Notes under the pieces: model-generated
Databases searched by the model: none
Told to the model about the DNA's origin: nothing
Seen by the model: only the letters and a program-made list of their open reading frames with translations
Position numbers and translations under genes: made by a program
Assembly: GCF_036884275.1 (NCBI RefSeq)
Contig: NZ_CP145607.1
Coordinates: forward strand, 1,599,001 to 1,663,000
Direction: 5' to 3'
Length of the DNA stretch: 64,000 nt
Origin: Sphingomonas kaistensis
GTDB lineage: Bacteria; Pseudomonadota; Alphaproteobacteria; Sphingomonadales; Sphingomonadaceae
Shown here: positions 10,703-21,010 of the stretch, in pieces
Numbering within the stretch: the stretch's first letter is position 1
Layout: every line of letters begins with the position of its first letter

Positions 10703-13405
10703 TCAAAGCGTCCGGGCGCGCTCCTCAACCTCGAACACTTCGAGGTTGTCGCCAGCTTTGATGTCGTTGGTGTCGGCCAGCAGCACACCGCACTCCAGAC
10801 CCGCGATGACTTGCGCCACGTCGTCCTTGAAGCGACGCAGCGAGCTGATCGTGGTCTTGGAAACGATGACGTCCTCGCGGGTGAGGCGCGCGTGGAGCCC
10901 CTTGCGAATGACACCTTCGAGCACCAGCAGACCGGCGGCCTTGTCGCGCTTGCCGGCCGGGAAGACCTCCTGCACGCGGGCACGGCCGACGACCGTTTCG
11001 ATGATCTCGGGCCCAAGCTCGCCCGCCATCGCACCCTTGGCCCAGTCGGTCAGGTGATAGATGACGTCGTAATAGCGAAGCTCGGTCTTGTTCCGCGCCG
11101 CGACTTCACGTGCCTTGGCGTTCGGACGGACGTTGAAGCCGATGATCGGCGCCCCGGTGGCCGAGGCCAAGGTGACATCGCTTTCGGTGATCGCGCCGAC
11201 GCCCGAATTCAGAATGCGGACCTTGATCTCGTCGGTCGACAGGCGGTTGAGCGCATTGACGATCGCTTCGGCCGAGCCCTGCACGTCGGCCTTCACCACC
11301 AGCGGGAATTCGATGATGGTGGAGGCCTTGTTGGCGAACATATTCTCAAGGCTCATCGGCGCGGCGGTGGTCCGCTTGCGATCGAGCACGCTCTGGCGAT
11401 AGCTCGCGACTTCGCGCGCACGGGCTTCGTTCTCGACGACGGTGAGCTGATCGCCCGCCGACGGGACCGAGCCCAGGCCGAGGACTTCGACCGGCATCGA
11501 CGGACCGGCGACCTTGACCTGCTTGCCATGATCGTCGGTCATCGCGCGGACCTTGCCCGACGCGGCGCCGACCACCAGGACGTCACCGACCTTCAAGGTG
11601 CCGCGCTGCACCAGAACGGTCGCCAGCGGACCCCGGCCCTTGTCGAGCTTGGCTTCGATCACCGTGCCTTCGGCGGCGCGGTCGGGATTGGCCTTGAGTT
11701 CGAGGATTTCGGCCTGCAGCGCGATGGCGTCGAGCAGCCCGTCGAGGTTGGTGCCCTTCAATGCCGACACTTCGACATCCTGAACGTCGCCGCCCAGCTG
11801 TTCGACCACGATTTCGTGCTGAAGCAGTTCCTCGCGGACCCGCTGCGGCTTGGCATCGGGCTTGTCGATCTTGTTGATCGCCACGATCATCGGCACGCCG
11901 GCCGCCTTGGTGTGGTTGATCGCCTCGATCGTCTGCGGCTTCAGTCCGTCGTCGGCAGCCACCACCAGCACCACGATGTCGGTGACATTGGCACCGCGCA
12001 TGCGCATTTCGGTAAAGGCTTCGTGGCCCGGCGTGTCGAGGAAAGTGATGAGATCGCCGCTCGGCACCTTCACCTGATAGGCGCCGATATGCTGAGTGAT
12101 GCCGCCGGCTTCGCCCGACACGACATTGGCGCCGCGAAGCGCGTCGAGCAGCGAGGTCTTGCCGTGATCGACATGGCCCATGATGGTCACCACCGGCGGA
12201 CGGGCGACGAGGGTCGCCGCATCATCGACGTCGGCCGCGGTGTCGATATCGACATCGCTGTCGCTGACGCGCTTGATGTTGTGGCCGAACTCGGTGACCA
12301 GCAGTTCGGCGGTGTCCTGATCGATGCTCTGATTGACGGTCACCGGGGTGCCCATCTTGAACAGCGCCTTCACCAGATCGGCGGCCTTTTCGGCCATGCG
12401 GTTGGCAAGCTCACCGACGGTGATGCTGTCGGGCACCACGACGTCACGGACCTGCTTTTCGCGCGGACCCGACTGCGAATAAGCGCGCTTTTCCTTTTCG
12501 CGCGCCCGGCGAAGGGCGGCGAGGCTGCGCGAGCGATCGTCGTCACCGGCAAGGGCGCGGGTGACGGTGAGCTTGCCCGAATGGCGACGATCGTCGCCGC
12601 CGCGCTGGCCGGGACGCGCCGGACGAGCCGGCTCGGGACGGCGCGCGGGCGAGGCACTGCCACCACCGCTGCTGCTGCTGCTGCTTCCGCCGCCCGAGGA
12701 GGGCGCGGATTGCTGCTGGCTCGCCTGGGGGGCGGCCTGGGGTTGGGGCTTGGGCGCGGGCGGCGGCGGTCGGCGCACCGGCTGGAACATCTGGCCGGGG
12801 CGCGACGCCACGGTGCGCGGGGTGGCCGCGGGAGCGGGAGCCTCGGGCTCGGGCGCGGGAGCGGCAGCCGCCGCAGCAGCAGCGGCTTCCGCAGCCTTGT
12901 CGGCTTCGTCGGCCTTGCGGGCTTCCTCCTCGATTCGCCGCTTGGCGTCTTCCTCGGCCTGGCGGGCGGCCTCTTCGTCGGCCTTGCGCTTGTCCTCGGC
13001 GCGCTTCTTTTCGTCCTCGGTAGCGTTGACCTTGGCCTGCTCTTCGCGGCGACGAGCGTCTTCGAGCGCGGTCATGCGCGCTTCTTCGGCCTCGCGCATC
13101 CGGCGAGCGGTTTCTTCCTTGCGGGCCGCAATATCGTCGGCCGCCGAACGGCGCGGGGCCGCCGGAGCGGGAGCAGGCGCAGCAACGGGCGCCGGCGCCG
13201 GTGCGGGCGCGGCGGCTTCGGGCTCTGGCGCAGCAGCGGGCGCCTCGCCCGGTCGGCCGAGGATGCGGCGCTTCTTGACCTCGACCACCACCGTGTTCGA
13301 ACGGCCGTGGCTGAAGCTCTGCTTGACCTTGCCAGTCTCAACCGTGCGCTTGATGCCCAGCGGCGGCCGGGTACCCAGCTTCGGCTTGTCGGTCTGGTCG
13401 CTCAT
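10703..13405 (-). CDS. infB: Translation initiation factor IF-2
   Basis: IF-2 is the GTPase that brings fMet-tRNA to the 30S subunit and promotes subunit joining. The product is 900 residues. The N-terminal IF2-associated domain ([10 protein letters not shown]) is followed by a long Ala/Pro/Glu-rich linker (about 50-270) that reads as low-complexity charged repeats. The G domain begins about residue 405: G1 [14 protein letters not shown]3 [10 protein letters not shown]4 NKID. Then come domains II-IV. Starts at an ATG 11 bp after ylxR, in the standard nusA-ylxR-infB-rbfA order. Confidence 0.99.
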   Translation of the reverse strand: MSDQTDKPKLGTRPPLGIKRTVETGKVKQSFSHGRSNTVVVEVKKRRILGRPGEAPAAAPEPEAAAPAPAPAPVAAPAPAPAAPRRSAADDIAARKEETARRMREAEEARMTALEDARRREEQAKVNATEDEKKRAEDKRKADEEAARQAEEDAKRRIEEEARKADEADKAAEAAAAAAAAAPAPEPEAPAPAATPRTVASRPGQMFQPVRRPPPPAPKPQPQAAPQASQQQSAPSSGGGSSSSSSGGGSASPARRPEPARPARPGQRGGDDRRHSGKLTVTRALAGDDDRSRSLAALRRAREKEKRAYSQSGPREKQVRDVVVPDSITVGELANRMAEKAADLVKALFKMGTPVTVNQSIDQDTAELLVTEFGHNIKRVSDSDVDIDTAADVDDAATLVARPPVVTIMGHVDHGKTSLLDALRGANVVSGEAGGITQHIGAYQVKVPSGDLITFLDTPGHEAFTEMRMRGANVTDIVVLVVAADDGLKPQTIEAINHTKAAGVPMIVAINKIDKPDAKPQRVREELLQHEIVVEQLGGDVQDVEVSALKGTNLDGLLDAIALQAEILELKANPDRAAEGTVIEAKLDKGRGPLATVLVQRGTLKVGDVLVVGAASGKVRAMTDDHGKQVKVAGPSMPVEVLGLGSVPSAGDQLTVVENEARAREVASYRQSVLDRKRTTAAPMSLENMFANKASTIIEFPLVVKADVQGSAEAIVNALNRLSTDEIKVRILNSGVGAITESDVTLASATGAPIIGFNVRPNAKAREVAARNKTELRYYDVIYHLTDWAKGAMAGELGPEIIETVVGRARVQEVFPAGKRDKAAGLLVLEGVIRKGLHARLTREDVIVSKTTISSLRRFKDDVAQVIAGLECGVLLADTNDIKAGDNLEVFEVEERARTL

Positions 13406-13416
13406 AAATTCCTTAT

Positions 13417-14136
13417 CTACTCGTCGTCAGCAAGGGGTTGACCAACGACGTCGTCGCCGCGGCCTAGCCCAGCAGTTCCTACAATGAAAGCACGCCAGCG
13501 TTTGAGGGTGCCAAGCACGCGCGCGGCCGCTCTCGGGTCGGTCAGGGCAACATGTACCACATTTTCCCGTCCCAGCGCCATGCTCAAGATGGTGCGCGAA
13601 GCCGGTATTTCCAAGCCTTGGTGATGACCAAGCTCCTCGGCCCCGCCGACCCGCCACGCCTGATCGAGCTTGCGGCGGCCATCGGCCCCGGCATCGGCGG
13701 CGTGGAGAAGGAGGTGGACCTTGCCCCGGCGGCAGGCTTCATCGACCCGGTCGGCACCGTTGATCAGCGTGCCCGAGCGCGCTTCCATACCCAGCCGGTC
13801 GAGCGAGGCGCGGGAAAGCGCCTGCTCGATCCGCTCGGGCAGGTCGGCCGGGATCTCGACTCCTTGGGTCTTGAACGCGCGCGACAGCGCGGCTTTCAAT
13901 TTGCCCTTTGCGATCGCGGTCTCGAGTTCGGGCCGGGACACGCCGATCCACGCCCCGCGCCCAGGCGCCTTGGCGCGGACATCGGGGTGGACCTGGCCAT
14001 CGGGGCCGAGGACGAGCCGGATCAGTTCCGCCTTGTCGGCGGATTGGCGCGTCAGGACGCAGGTGCGTTCGGGCCCATGCCCGTCCGCACCGTCGCCGTC
14101 AGTGGGCGCTAGCGCCTCATTGCGAGGATTCCGCAT
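13417..14136 (-). CDS. YlxR-like DUF448 RNA-binding protein with L7Ae-like C-terminus
   Basis: The product is 239 residues. The N-terminal DUF448/YlxR domain is shown by ERTCVLTRQSADKAELIRLV and the GRGAWIG turn. The C-terminal half (about 110-200) looks like the ribosomal L7Ae/L30e fold found fused to YlxR in alphaproteobacteria (ACRRGKVHLLLHAADAG). It likely binds RNA or a nucleoid/RNA-polymerase partner; YlxR in other bacteria has been linked to RNase P. It overlaps nusA by 20 bp and is 11 bp from infB, so all three are one transcript. Confidence 0.9.
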   Translation of the reverse strand: MRNPRNEALAPTDGDGADGHGPERTCVLTRQSADKAELIRLVLGPDGQVHPDVRAKAPGRGAWIGVSRPELETAIAKGKLKAALSRAFKTQGVEIPADLPERIEQALSRASLDRLGMEARSGTLINGADRVDEACRRGKVHLLLHAADAGADGRRKLDQAWRVGGAEELGHHQGLEIPASRTILSMALGRENVVHVALTDPRAAARVLGTLKRWRAFIVGTAGLGRGDDVVGQPLADDE

Positions 14137-15754
14137 CGGCGGCCTCCTCAGCGTGCGGGGCTTCGGCCTCGTCTTCGAACCAATGCGCGCGGGCGGCCAT
14201 GATGATCTCGTTGCCCTGCTCTTCGGTCAGGCCATATTCGGCGAGGATCCCGCCCTTGTCCTCGGCCCGCTGCGGCGCGTTTTCGGCGCGGCGGCGCGGT
14301 TCGGGACGCTTCTTCTGGACGAGTTCGTCGGTTGCGAGATCGGCAAGATCGTCGAGGGTCAGGATCTTGGCCTTGCCCAAAGTCACCAGCATCTGCTCGG
14401 AAAGATGCGGCAGCTCGGCCAATGCATCCTCGACACCCAGACCACGGCGTTCTTCGCGGGCAGCCGCTTCACGGCGCTCCAGCGCTTCGGAGGCACGCTC
14501 CTGAAGCTCGGTCGCAATGTCGTCGTCGAGGCCTTCGATCGACGCGATTTCGTCGGCTTCGACGTAGGCCACTTCCTCAAGGCTGGTGAAGCCTTCGGCG
14601 ACCAGCAGCTGAGCCAGCGTCTCGTCGACGTCCAGTTCGTTCTGGAACATCTCCGAGCGCTCGACGAATTCCTTCTGGCGCTTCTCGGAGGCGTCAGCCT
14701 CGGTCAGAATGTCGATTTGCGAGCTGGTCAGCTGCGAGGCGAGACGCACGTTCTGGCCGCGGCGGCCGATCGCCAGGCTGAGCTGGTCATCGGGCACCAC
14801 CACTTCGATCCGGCCTTCTTCCTCGTCGATCACGACTCGGGCAACGGTCGCGGGCTGGAGGGCGTTGACGACGAAGGTCGCGGTGTCCTCGCTCCAGGGA
14901 ATGATATCGATCTTCTCGCCCTGCATTTCCTGCACGACGGCCTGCACGCGGCTGCCCTTCATGCCGACACAGGCACCGACCGGGTCGATCGAGCTGTCGT
15001 AGCTGATGACGCCGATCTTGGCGCGGCTGCCCGGATCGCGGGCTGCGGCCTTGATCTCAATGATGCCGTCGTAGATTTCGGGCACTTCCTGCGCGAACAG
15101 CTTCTTCATGAAGTCGGGGTGCGAGCGGGAAAGGAAGATCTGCGGGCCGCGGGTTTCGCGGGCGACACGCAGGATCAGACTGCGGACGCGGTCGCCGACG
15201 CGGTGCATTTCGCGCGGGATCTGCGCATCGCGGCGGATCACGCCCTCGGCGCGGCCAAGGTCGACGACGACGTGGCCGAATTCGACCCGCTTGACGACGC
15301 CAGTGATGATCTCACCGGTGCGGTCCTTGAATTCTTCATACTGGCGCTCGCGCTCGGCGTCGCGGACCTTCTGGAAGATGACCTGCTTGGCGGCCTGCGC
15401 GGCGATGCGGCCGAATTCGATCGGGGGCAGGGGATCGACGATGAAGTCGCCCACCGCGGCATCGGCCTTGAGCTTCTGCGCGCCCTTGAGGTCGATCTGC
15501 TTGTAATAATCTTCCGGGGCTTCCTCGACCACTTCGACAACGCGCCACAGGCGCAGGTCGCCGGTCTGCGGGTCGAGCTTGGCGCGGATGTCGTTTTCCT
15601 GGCCGTAGCGAGCGCGGGCGGCGCGCTGGATCGCGTCTTCCATCGCTTCGATGACGATGCCGCGATCGATCAGCTTTTCGCGCGCAACGCTGTCGGCGAT
15701 GGCGAGCAGCTCGGCCCGGTTGGCCGTCGGTGCGGCGGGAGCGGCGGTGGCCAT
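14117..15754 (-). CDS. nusA: Transcription termination/antitermination protein NusA
   Basis: NusA binds RNA polymerase and nascent RNA, and affects pausing, termination and antitermination. The product is 545 residues: an N-terminal polymerase-binding domain, an S1 domain (GEIITGVVKRVEFGHVVVDLG), and two KH domains (around GACVGMKGSRVQAVV and LAIGRRGQNVRLASQL). Two acidic helix-hairpin-helix repeats follow (LAQLLVAEGFTSLEEVAYVE and VTLGKAKILTLDDLADLA). The acidic C-terminal repeats match the proteobacterial long form. It lies 5 bp after rimP. Confidence 0.98.
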   Translation of the reverse strand: MATAAPAAPTANRAELLAIADSVAREKLIDRGIVIEAMEDAIQRAARARYGQENDIRAKLDPQTGDLRLWRVVEVVEEAPEDYYKQIDLKGAQKLKADAAVGDFIVDPLPPIEFGRIAAQAAKQVIFQKVRDAERERQYEEFKDRTGEIITGVVKRVEFGHVVVDLGRAEGVIRRDAQIPREMHRVGDRVRSLILRVARETRGPQIFLSRSHPDFMKKLFAQEVPEIYDGIIEIKAAARDPGSRAKIGVISYDSSIDPVGACVGMKGSRVQAVVQEMQGEKIDIIPWSEDTATFVVNALQPATVARVVIDEEEGRIEVVVPDDQLSLAIGRRGQNVRLASQLTSSQIDILTEADASEKRQKEFVERSEMFQNELDVDETLAQLLVAEGFTSLEEVAYVEADEIASIEGLDDDIATELQERASEALERREAAAREERRGLGVEDALAELPHLSEQMLVTLGKAKILTLDDLADLATDELVQKKRPEPRRRAENAPQRAEDKGGILAEYGLTEEQGNEIIMAARAHWFEDEAEAPHAEEAADAESSQ

Positions 15755-15759
15755 GATTC

Positions 15760-16329
15760 TTACTCTTCCTCTTGGGTTTCGAGTTGGTCGGCACCATCCA
15801 AAGGTGCCTCGAAGACTTCATCGGCGCCCTCGGTCGAGAGCGGTTGGGTGGCGGCAATCAAACGGTCGGTCAGCAGCAGCTTGGCCGAATGAATGGCATC
15901 GAAGGGGATCCGGCGCGTGCCTTGCGAGCCCGAGATCAGGATCGTCTCGTCCTCGACGCCTTCGATGTCACCGGTCACCTGCTTGGCGCCATCGACTTCG
16001 CGGGCTAGCTTGAGGCGGGCTTCGTGGCCCTGCCAGTCGCGATAATCCTTGAGCCGGGTCAGCGGCCGGTCGATGCCGGGCGAACTGACCTCCAGCCGGT
16101 AGGCGCCCTCGACGGGATCGTGGCCGGCGGCCTCCATTTCGTCGAGAACGTCGGACACCCGGCGCGACAGCGCTTCGCAATCGCCGAGGTCGAGCTGACC
16201 CGTCTCGGGCCGTTCGGCCATGATCTGCAACGTCGGATCGGACTTGCCGCCGATCATCGCCACGCGCACGAGTTCGAACCCGAGTGCCTTGGCCTCGGTC
16301 TCGATCCGTGAAGTCAGCGTTGCGTCCAT
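15760..16329 (-). CDS. rimP: Ribosome maturation factor RimP
   Basis: RimP assists 30S subunit assembly. The product is 189 residues from the ATG at 16329 (MDATLTSRIETEAKALGFELV). The family signature is VSSPGIDRPLTRLKDYRDWQGHEARLKL. It is the first gene of the nusA operon. The 120-bp upstream gap (16330-16449) should hold the promoter, although I could not pick out clear -35/-10 boxes. No tRNA lies upstream, unlike E. coli. Confidence 0.96.
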   Translation of the reverse strand: MDATLTSRIETEAKALGFELVRVAMIGGKSDPTLQIMAERPETGQLDLGDCEALSRRVSDVLDEMEAAGHDPVEGAYRLEVSSPGIDRPLTRLKDYRDWQGHEARLKLAREVDGAKQVTGDIEGVEDETILISGSQGTRRIPFDAIHSAKLLLTDRLIAATQPLSTEGADEVFEAPLDGADQLETQEEE

Positions 16330-16433
16330 GCGGCTCCCATCAATCCAAACCCCCTCGGACCGCCGCGGTGTCCCGGGCAGCCTCGCCAGCATCGACGATG
16401 TGAGGAGGAGATTCGTGTATAGGGAGAGCGGCG

Positions 16434-16447
16434 CGGTTGCGCAACCG
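16434..16447. other. Perfect 14-bp palindrome after the GtrA gene
   Basis: CGGTTGCGCAACCG lies immediately beyond the GtrA stop. It may be a weak terminator stem without a T-tract, or a protein site serving the rimP promoter region. No further support is visible. Confidence 0.35.
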
Positions 16448-16449
16448 GC

Positions 16450-16887
16450 TCAGTGCGCCTTGAACACCCAATAACGATTGAGCAGGAAGCTCAGGATCGG
16501 AGTCGCGGCCATCATCAGCGGGGTGGCGGCCAGCGGCGAGAGGCCGAGTTGCTTCACCGTCAGCCAGATCCAGAAATTGTTGATCGCAAAAGCGATGCCC
16601 GCCGAGATCAGGAAGCGCCCGAGCTGCAGCGCTTCGCCCTTGTTGCCGCCTTCGCGGAAGCTCCAGCGGCTGTGGACGAAATAGCCGATCGACAGTCCCA
16701 CTGCGGTGCTTCCGACATTGGCGAGGTAGGGATCGACGTGATGCCAGACCAGCGCCGAAAAAGCCGAGGTCGCGAGCCAGGTCACGAACAGGCCAGCGAT
16801 GATGTAGCGGATAAGCTGGCGCGAGGCAGGATGCGCCAGCAATTGCTGCGCCTTGCGGGCGTGACCGGCCATCAACGGTCGAAGCAT
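16450..16887 (-). CDS. GtrA-family membrane protein
   Basis: The product is 145 residues with four predicted membrane spans and the GtrA pattern (IRYIIAGLFVTWLATSAF, then NVGSTAVGLSIGYFVHSRW, and a C-terminal FLLNRYWVF). GtrA proteins are thought to flip undecaprenyl-linked sugars across the inner membrane. The start codon overlaps the preceding glycosyltransferase stop by one base (TGATG), so the two are translationally coupled. They plausibly form a lipid-linked sugar module: the GT2 makes it and GtrA moves it. Confidence 0.9.
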   Translation of the reverse strand: MLRPLMAGHARKAQQLLAHPASRQLIRYIIAGLFVTWLATSAFSALVWHHVDPYLANVGSTAVGLSIGYFVHSRWSFREGGNKGEALQLGRFLISAGIAFAINNFWIWLTVKQLGLSPLAATPLMMAATPILSFLLNRYWVFKAH

Positions 16888-17702
16888 CAGACGAGCTCGG
16901 CGACCGCCGGAACGGGCCGGGGAGCGCGCCCCGCACCGGCCATGGCGGGCGCGAGCCGTTCCTTGCTGGTGAACAGGGTGGAAGAGGTCAGCCCCATTTT
17001 GCACAGCCGATACAGGAACGCGGTGCCGAGTACGCCGAAGCCGTAGGTGCAGCTGCGGCGGAAGTTGATGCTCGACGCTTCCTCGAAATAGCGGGTCGGG
17101 CAGCTGATCTCGCCGATCTGGAAGTTCGTCCACATGGTCTGCGCGATCATCTGGTTGTCGAACACGAAGTCGTCGGAGCAGGCCGGAAGCGCCAGCGTTT
17201 CCAGCACGTTCCGGCTCCAGGCGCGATAGCCCGTGTGATATTCGCTGAGCTTGGCGCCCATCAGCAGATTCTGAAGCGCGGTAAGGCAGCGGTTGGCGAC
17301 ATATTTGTAGATCGGCATCCCGCCCGCGAGCGCGCCGTTGCCGAGGATTCGCGAGGCGAAAACGGCGTCGTAATGACCCGATGCGATCATCCCGGCCATC
17401 GCCGGGATCAGCTTTGGGCTGTACTGATAATCGGGGTGGAGCATGATCACGATGTCGGCCCCGCGCTCCAGCGCGATGGTGTAGCAGGTCTTCTGGTTGC
17501 CGCCGTAGCCGCGGTTGTCGTCGTGGGTCGCGGTAAAGATTCCGAGCTCGCGGGCGAGGGCCGAGGTGCGGTCCTTGCTGCAATCGTCGACCAGGATCAC
17601 GTCGTCGACGATGCTGAAGTCGATTTCGTTGTACGTCCGCTCGAGCGTCCGGTCGGCGTTATAGGCCGGAAGAACCACCGCCACCTTTTTACCGTTGATC
17701 AC
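16887..17702 (-). CDS. Glycosyltransferase family 2 (polyprenyl-phosphate sugar synthase type)
   Basis: The product is 271 residues from a GTG at 17702 with GGAGAG just upstream. Motifs: [35 protein letters not shown], and the metal-binding region [13 protein letters not shown]. The pattern matches dolichyl/undecaprenyl-phosphate mannose or glucose synthases. The open frame runs about 110 codons further upstream into the divergent gene's leader; that part lacks family features. The substrate is inferred from the neighbouring GtrA gene. Confidence 0.9.
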   Translation of the reverse strand: MINGKKVAVVLPAYNADRTLERTYNEIDFSIVDDVILVDDCSKDRTSALARELGIFTATHDDNRGYGGNQKTCYTIALERGADIVIMLHPDYQYSPKLIPAMAGMIASGHYDAVFASRILGNGALAGGMPIYKYVANRCLTALQNLLMGAKLSEYHTGYRAWSRNVLETLALPACSDDFVFDNQMIAQTMWTNFQIGEISCPTRYFEEASSINFRRSCTYGFGVLGTAFLYRLCKMGLTSSTLFTSKERLAPAMAGAGRAPRPVPAVAELV

Positions 17703-17835
17703 CAAACGCTCTCCTTCAAACCGCGAATGGCCGCAACCATCGCCGAGGAAGGTTAACGAGAGTGTAAACGCTTGCAGAAAAAGTGCGGCCTTGGGAAGAG
17801 CGGGGTGCTGCGGGGCAGCGCGGGTGGGGAACAGG

Positions 17836-19395
17836 GTGACAGGCAAGGTGGATAGGTGGCTCCGGCAGCCGCTGTTGGCGGAGCGTCCGACGACCGACAA
17901 TCGCGGCGCGCGCTGGCTGTTGTTGGGGGTCTGGCTGACCGTTACGATCGTGCTGGCGGTGAAGCACGTGCCCTGGCGCGATGAGGCGCGGGCCTGGTCG
18001 CTGATGCTGATGGGCCGGTCGTGGCCTGACATGTTTCGCACCGTTCAAGGCGAGGGTCATCCCTACCTGTGGTACATGCTGCTGCGCGCCGGGTGGGAGG
18101 TGTTCGGGGCGCCCGAGGTGCTGCGCGTGACCGGTCCCGTCATCGGCGCCGCGGCCTCCGCGCTGCTGATCCTGCGCGGGCCGTTCCGGATCGGCATGCT
18201 GGCGCTGCTGGTGTTCAGCCTTCACCTCGGCTTCGAATATACGGTGCTGAGCCGCAACTACGGCATCTCGGCGCTAATCATTCTCGTCATCGCCGCGTCC
18301 TGGACCCGCATCCGCGACAGCCTGTGGCTGGGCGCGCTGCTGATCCTCTTGTGCAATACCAACGTGCCGAGCGTGTTCATTGCCGGCTCTTTCGCTTTCT
18401 ATCGGCTGCTCGAAGTGTGGGAGGGCAATCGCAACCTCCACTCGCCTGAATGGCGGCGCTGGATGCTCAACGTCGCGCTGCTGCTGGTCGGCACCTTGCT
18501 GTGCTTCATCGCGGTCTATCCGCCGGCCAATGACTCGGCCTCCAGTGCCGGATCGGCGCCGCTCACGCTCCCCAACCTCCTCGGCGCGCTGTTCACCGCC
18601 GAGCGGTCGTTCATGGCGATCGGGCTTGGCAATGCGTCGCTGTTCGGATCCCTGGTGGTGCTGTTCAGCCTGTTGCTGTTCCTCGACCGGCCCAAGGCGC
18701 TCGCCACCGCGGCGCTTGCGCTCATCACCCTCAAATTCTTCTTTTTCTTCGTCTATCCGGGCTACTACCGGCATTCGTCGCTGTTCTTCATCTTCTTGAT
18801 TGCCTTGGCCTGGATCGAAGCGGGCAAGGGCTGGGTGCGCGAATGGAAAACGGCGGACGTGCGCCCGGCGCTGTTGCTCGGCACAACCGCCTTCGTAGTC
18901 TTGATGGGCGCGCAAACGGCCCGCTATCTCGCCGATCCGATCGCGAACCTCGTTGAAGGGCGGCCTTATTCGCATGCCGCCGACCTCGCCCAGATCCTCA
19001 ATCGGCCGGAATATTCGGGCTCGATGCTGATGATCGATCCCGATTCGATGGGAGAATCGGTCGTTTACCAGACCGGTCGGCCCTATTGGCTGATCCGCCG
19101 CGACCGATTGGCCACGCTGACGCCCTTTTCGTCGGCGGGCGACAAAAGGCTGACGCTCGACCGGCTGCTGCAACAGGCGGATGGCTTAAAAAGCCGGACC
19201 GGCCGACCAGTGGTCATCGCGCTGGCGCTCAATCTCGATCGGACGCAGTCGGGCGCCTACGACATGATGTACCGCGACTATACCTTGCTGACGCCGGCCA
19301 GCGTGGCGCGATTCAAGGCGGCGACTCGCAAGATTGCTTCGCTACGGAATGCCGGCGGCGACGAGGAATATGACGTCTACGTCTATCCCCGCTGA
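17836..19395 (+). CDS. Polytopic membrane protein, GT-C glycosyltransferase-like
   Basis: The product is 519 residues from a GTG at 17836 with GGGGA a few bases upstream. It shows about ten hydrophobic spans. The first periplasmic loop has [15 protein letters not shown]; a D-E/A-R pair in this place is typical of GT-C enzymes that use polyprenyl-phosphate sugars (PMT/ArnT-like). [12 protein letters not shown] segment and a soluble C-terminal domain of about 150 residues follow. It is divergent from the GT2-GtrA pair, which could supply its lipid-linked sugar donor. The precise family is unclear to me. Confidence 0.7.
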   Translation: MTGKVDRWLRQPLLAERPTTDNRGARWLLLGVWLTVTIVLAVKHVPWRDEARAWSLMLMGRSWPDMFRTVQGEGHPYLWYMLLRAGWEVFGAPEVLRVTGPVIGAAASALLILRGPFRIGMLALLVFSLHLGFEYTVLSRNYGISALIILVIAASWTRIRDSLWLGALLILLCNTNVPSVFIAGSFAFYRLLEVWEGNRNLHSPEWRRWMLNVALLLVGTLLCFIAVYPPANDSASSAGSAPLTLPNLLGALFTAERSFMAIGLGNASLFGSLVVLFSLLLFLDRPKALATAALALITLKFFFFFVYPGYYRHSSLFFIFLIALAWIEAGKGWVREWKTADVRPALLLGTTAFVVLMGAQTARYLADPIANLVEGRPYSHAADLAQILNRPEYSGSMLMIDPDSMGESVVYQTGRPYWLIRRDRLATLTPFSSAGDKRLTLDRLLQQADGLKSRTGRPVVIALALNLDRTQSGAYDMMYRDYTLLTPASVARFKAATRKIASLRNAGGDEEYDVYVYPR

Positions 19396-19893
19396 TCAGC
19401 CGCCGAGCGCGCCCATTTCGGCGCGGATGCGGATGGTCAGGACGATGGCGTTCAAGATCGAGAAGATCAGCGCGACCTGCCACAGGCCGAAGACCAGTGG
19501 CAGCACTGCGATCTCGCCGATCACGACCAGGTAATTGGGGTGCCGCACGAAGCGGAACGGTCCGCCGGTGACCAGCGGAGCATTCGGGAGCACGATGATC
19601 CGCGTCGTCCACCGCGGCCCGAGAGTCCTCAACACCCATAACCGCCCTGCCTGAAGCAGCATGAAGAGGGCGAACAGCCACCAGTGAATGTCGCGTCCGG
19701 GCGCCAGCCAGAACAGGGTAGCGAGCCAGCCCGCATGCACCGCGACGATCAGCGGATAATGGCCTGGCGCATGCTCGTAAGCGCCGGCGGCGAGCAGCCG
19801 GGCGGTGTTGGCCTGCGCGATCTTCAGTTCGGACAGGCGCTGAAACAGCACGAAGAACAGGATGGCGTAGGCCGGCCAGTGATGCTCGCTCAT
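19396..19893 (-). CDS. Isoprenylcysteine carboxyl methyltransferase-like membrane protein
   Basis: The product is 165 residues with four to five membrane spans. The C-terminal SAM-binding region contains GGPFRFVRHPNYLVVIGE; RHPNY is the hallmark of ICMT/PEMT-like membrane methyltransferases. Its ATG overlaps the stop of the type III polyketide synthase (ATGA). In Streptomyces the SrsB methyltransferase next to SrsA methylates the phenolic lipid made by the synthase. The same O-methylation role is inferred here. Confidence 0.85.
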   Translation of the reverse strand: MSEHHWPAYAILFFVLFQRLSELKIAQANTARLLAAGAYEHAPGHYPLIVAVHAGWLATLFWLAPGRDIHWWLFALFMLLQAGRLWVLRTLGPRWTTRIIVLPNAPLVTGGPFRFVRHPNYLVVIGEIAVLPLVFGLWQVALIFSILNAIVLTIRIRAEMGALGG

Positions 19894-20936
19894 GCGCGCT
19901 CCAGTGTCAGGGCGGCGCAGGTGAAGCCGGGACCGAAGGCGGTCATCAAGGTCCGCTCGGGAAGGCCGCGCGCGATCAGCCGTTCGGCGACGAACAGGAC
20001 GGTCGGCGCACTCATGTTGCCATGATCTCGAAGCACCTCGCGTTCCAGATCGAGGGCGCCTGAGGGCAATTGGAGCGCTTCCTCGATCGCGGTGATCACC
20101 TTGGCTCCGCCGGGATGCGAGCAGAGCCGGTCGATGTCGCGCCGCGAAAGGCCGATGTCGCCGAGGATGCCGTCGATCGCTCCCGCGAGTTCGGCAGTGA
20201 CGAACGGGGGGATGGCACGGTCGAACACGACGGCGAGGCCAGGATCCTCGACCCGCCAGCCCATGATGCCGAGCGTGTCGGGCCATTGCCGTTCGCCCGC
20301 TGCGGCGATGGTGGCCGGGCCGCTTCCTTCGGTCGACACGATGGCCGCCGCCGCGCCGTCGCCGAACAGCGCGGTCGCGACCAGCGCCGCGGGATCGTCG
20401 GTGTCGAGCCGGATCGAAATCGAGCAGGTCTCGACACAGACGAACAGCCAGCGAGTGCCCGGCTCAGCTGCGGCGAGGCGCGCGGCGGTGGCGAGGCCGC
20501 TGACCCCGCCCGCGCAGCCGAGGCCGAAGACCGGCACGCGCCGGACGTCGGAGCGGAAGCCGAGCCGCGGGGCGACCCGTGCTTCGAGGCTCGGAGTAGC
20601 AATCCCCGTGGTCGACACGAACACGATGCCGTCGATGTCGCTGGGCTGGAGACCCGCCTTTACGATCGCCCCAAGCGCCGCATCCTCGAACAATTGCTCT
20701 GAAGCGCGGAGATACAGGTCGTTGCGCGACTGCCAGCCGTGATCGCCCGCATACCAGTCGAGCGGCGCGACGAGATTGCGCCCATCGATTCCGGCATTGT
20801 CGAACACGCCCGACAGGCGGTCGTAAAGCGCCTTGCGCCCGGAAAAGAGGTCGCGGCCGATTGCTTTGGCCTCAGCCTGGCTGATGCGATAGGGCGGGAC
20901 GGCAGAGGCGAGGCTGAGTAAAGTGACGGGCTGCAC
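19890..20936 (-). CDS. Type III polyketide synthase (chalcone/alkylresorcinol-type)
   Basis: The product is 348 residues from a GTG at 20936. The catalytic triad is visible: Cys141 in VFGLGCAGGVSG, His in CSHPGG (about 279) and Asn in HGNMSAPT (about 312). Type III synthases extend an acyl starter with malonyl-CoA and cyclise the chain. In bacteria with an adjacent ICMT-like methyltransferase, the products are commonly alkylresorcinols or alkylpyrones placed in membranes. The starter is probably a fatty acyl chain, by analogy. No monooxygenase for quinone formation is nearby. Confidence 0.92.
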   Translation of the reverse strand: MQPVTLLSLASAVPPYRISQAEAKAIGRDLFSGRKALYDRLSGVFDNAGIDGRNLVAPLDWYAGDHGWQSRNDLYLRASEQLFEDAALGAIVKAGLQPSDIDGIVFVSTTGIATPSLEARVAPRLGFRSDVRRVPVFGLGCAGGVSGLATAARLAAAEPGTRWLFVCVETCSISIRLDTDDPAALVATALFGDGAAAAIVSTEGSGPATIAAAGERQWPDTLGIMGWRVEDPGLAVVFDRAIPPFVTAELAGAIDGILGDIGLSRRDIDRLCSHPGGAKVITAIEEALQLPSGALDLEREVLRDHGNMSAPTVLFVAERLIARGLPERTLMTAFGPGFTCAALTLERA

Positions 20937-20961
20937 TAAGTGAGGTGCTTCCTATTTTGGG

Positions 20962-20976
20962 CCCCTAAGGTAGGGG
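20962..20976. promoter_or_regulatory. Palindrome in the divergent PKS/sugar dehydrogenase spacer
   Basis: CCCCTA-AGG-TAGGGG forms a perfect 6-bp inverted repeat midway in the 74-bp divergent spacer. Position and symmetry suit an operator controlling one or both genes. No cognate regulator is visible. Confidence 0.4.
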
Positions 20977-21010
20977 TTCGAGCAATGTAACTCGCCGAGG
21001 AGGATTAAGG

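Noticed and set aside
10811..13441. 876-residue plus-strand open frame opposite infB
   Set aside because: It mirrors infB codons and has no recognisable domain; infB explains the region.
13670..15892. 740-residue plus-strand open frame opposite nusA/ylxR
   Set aside because: Antisense shadow of two well-supported genes; no motif.
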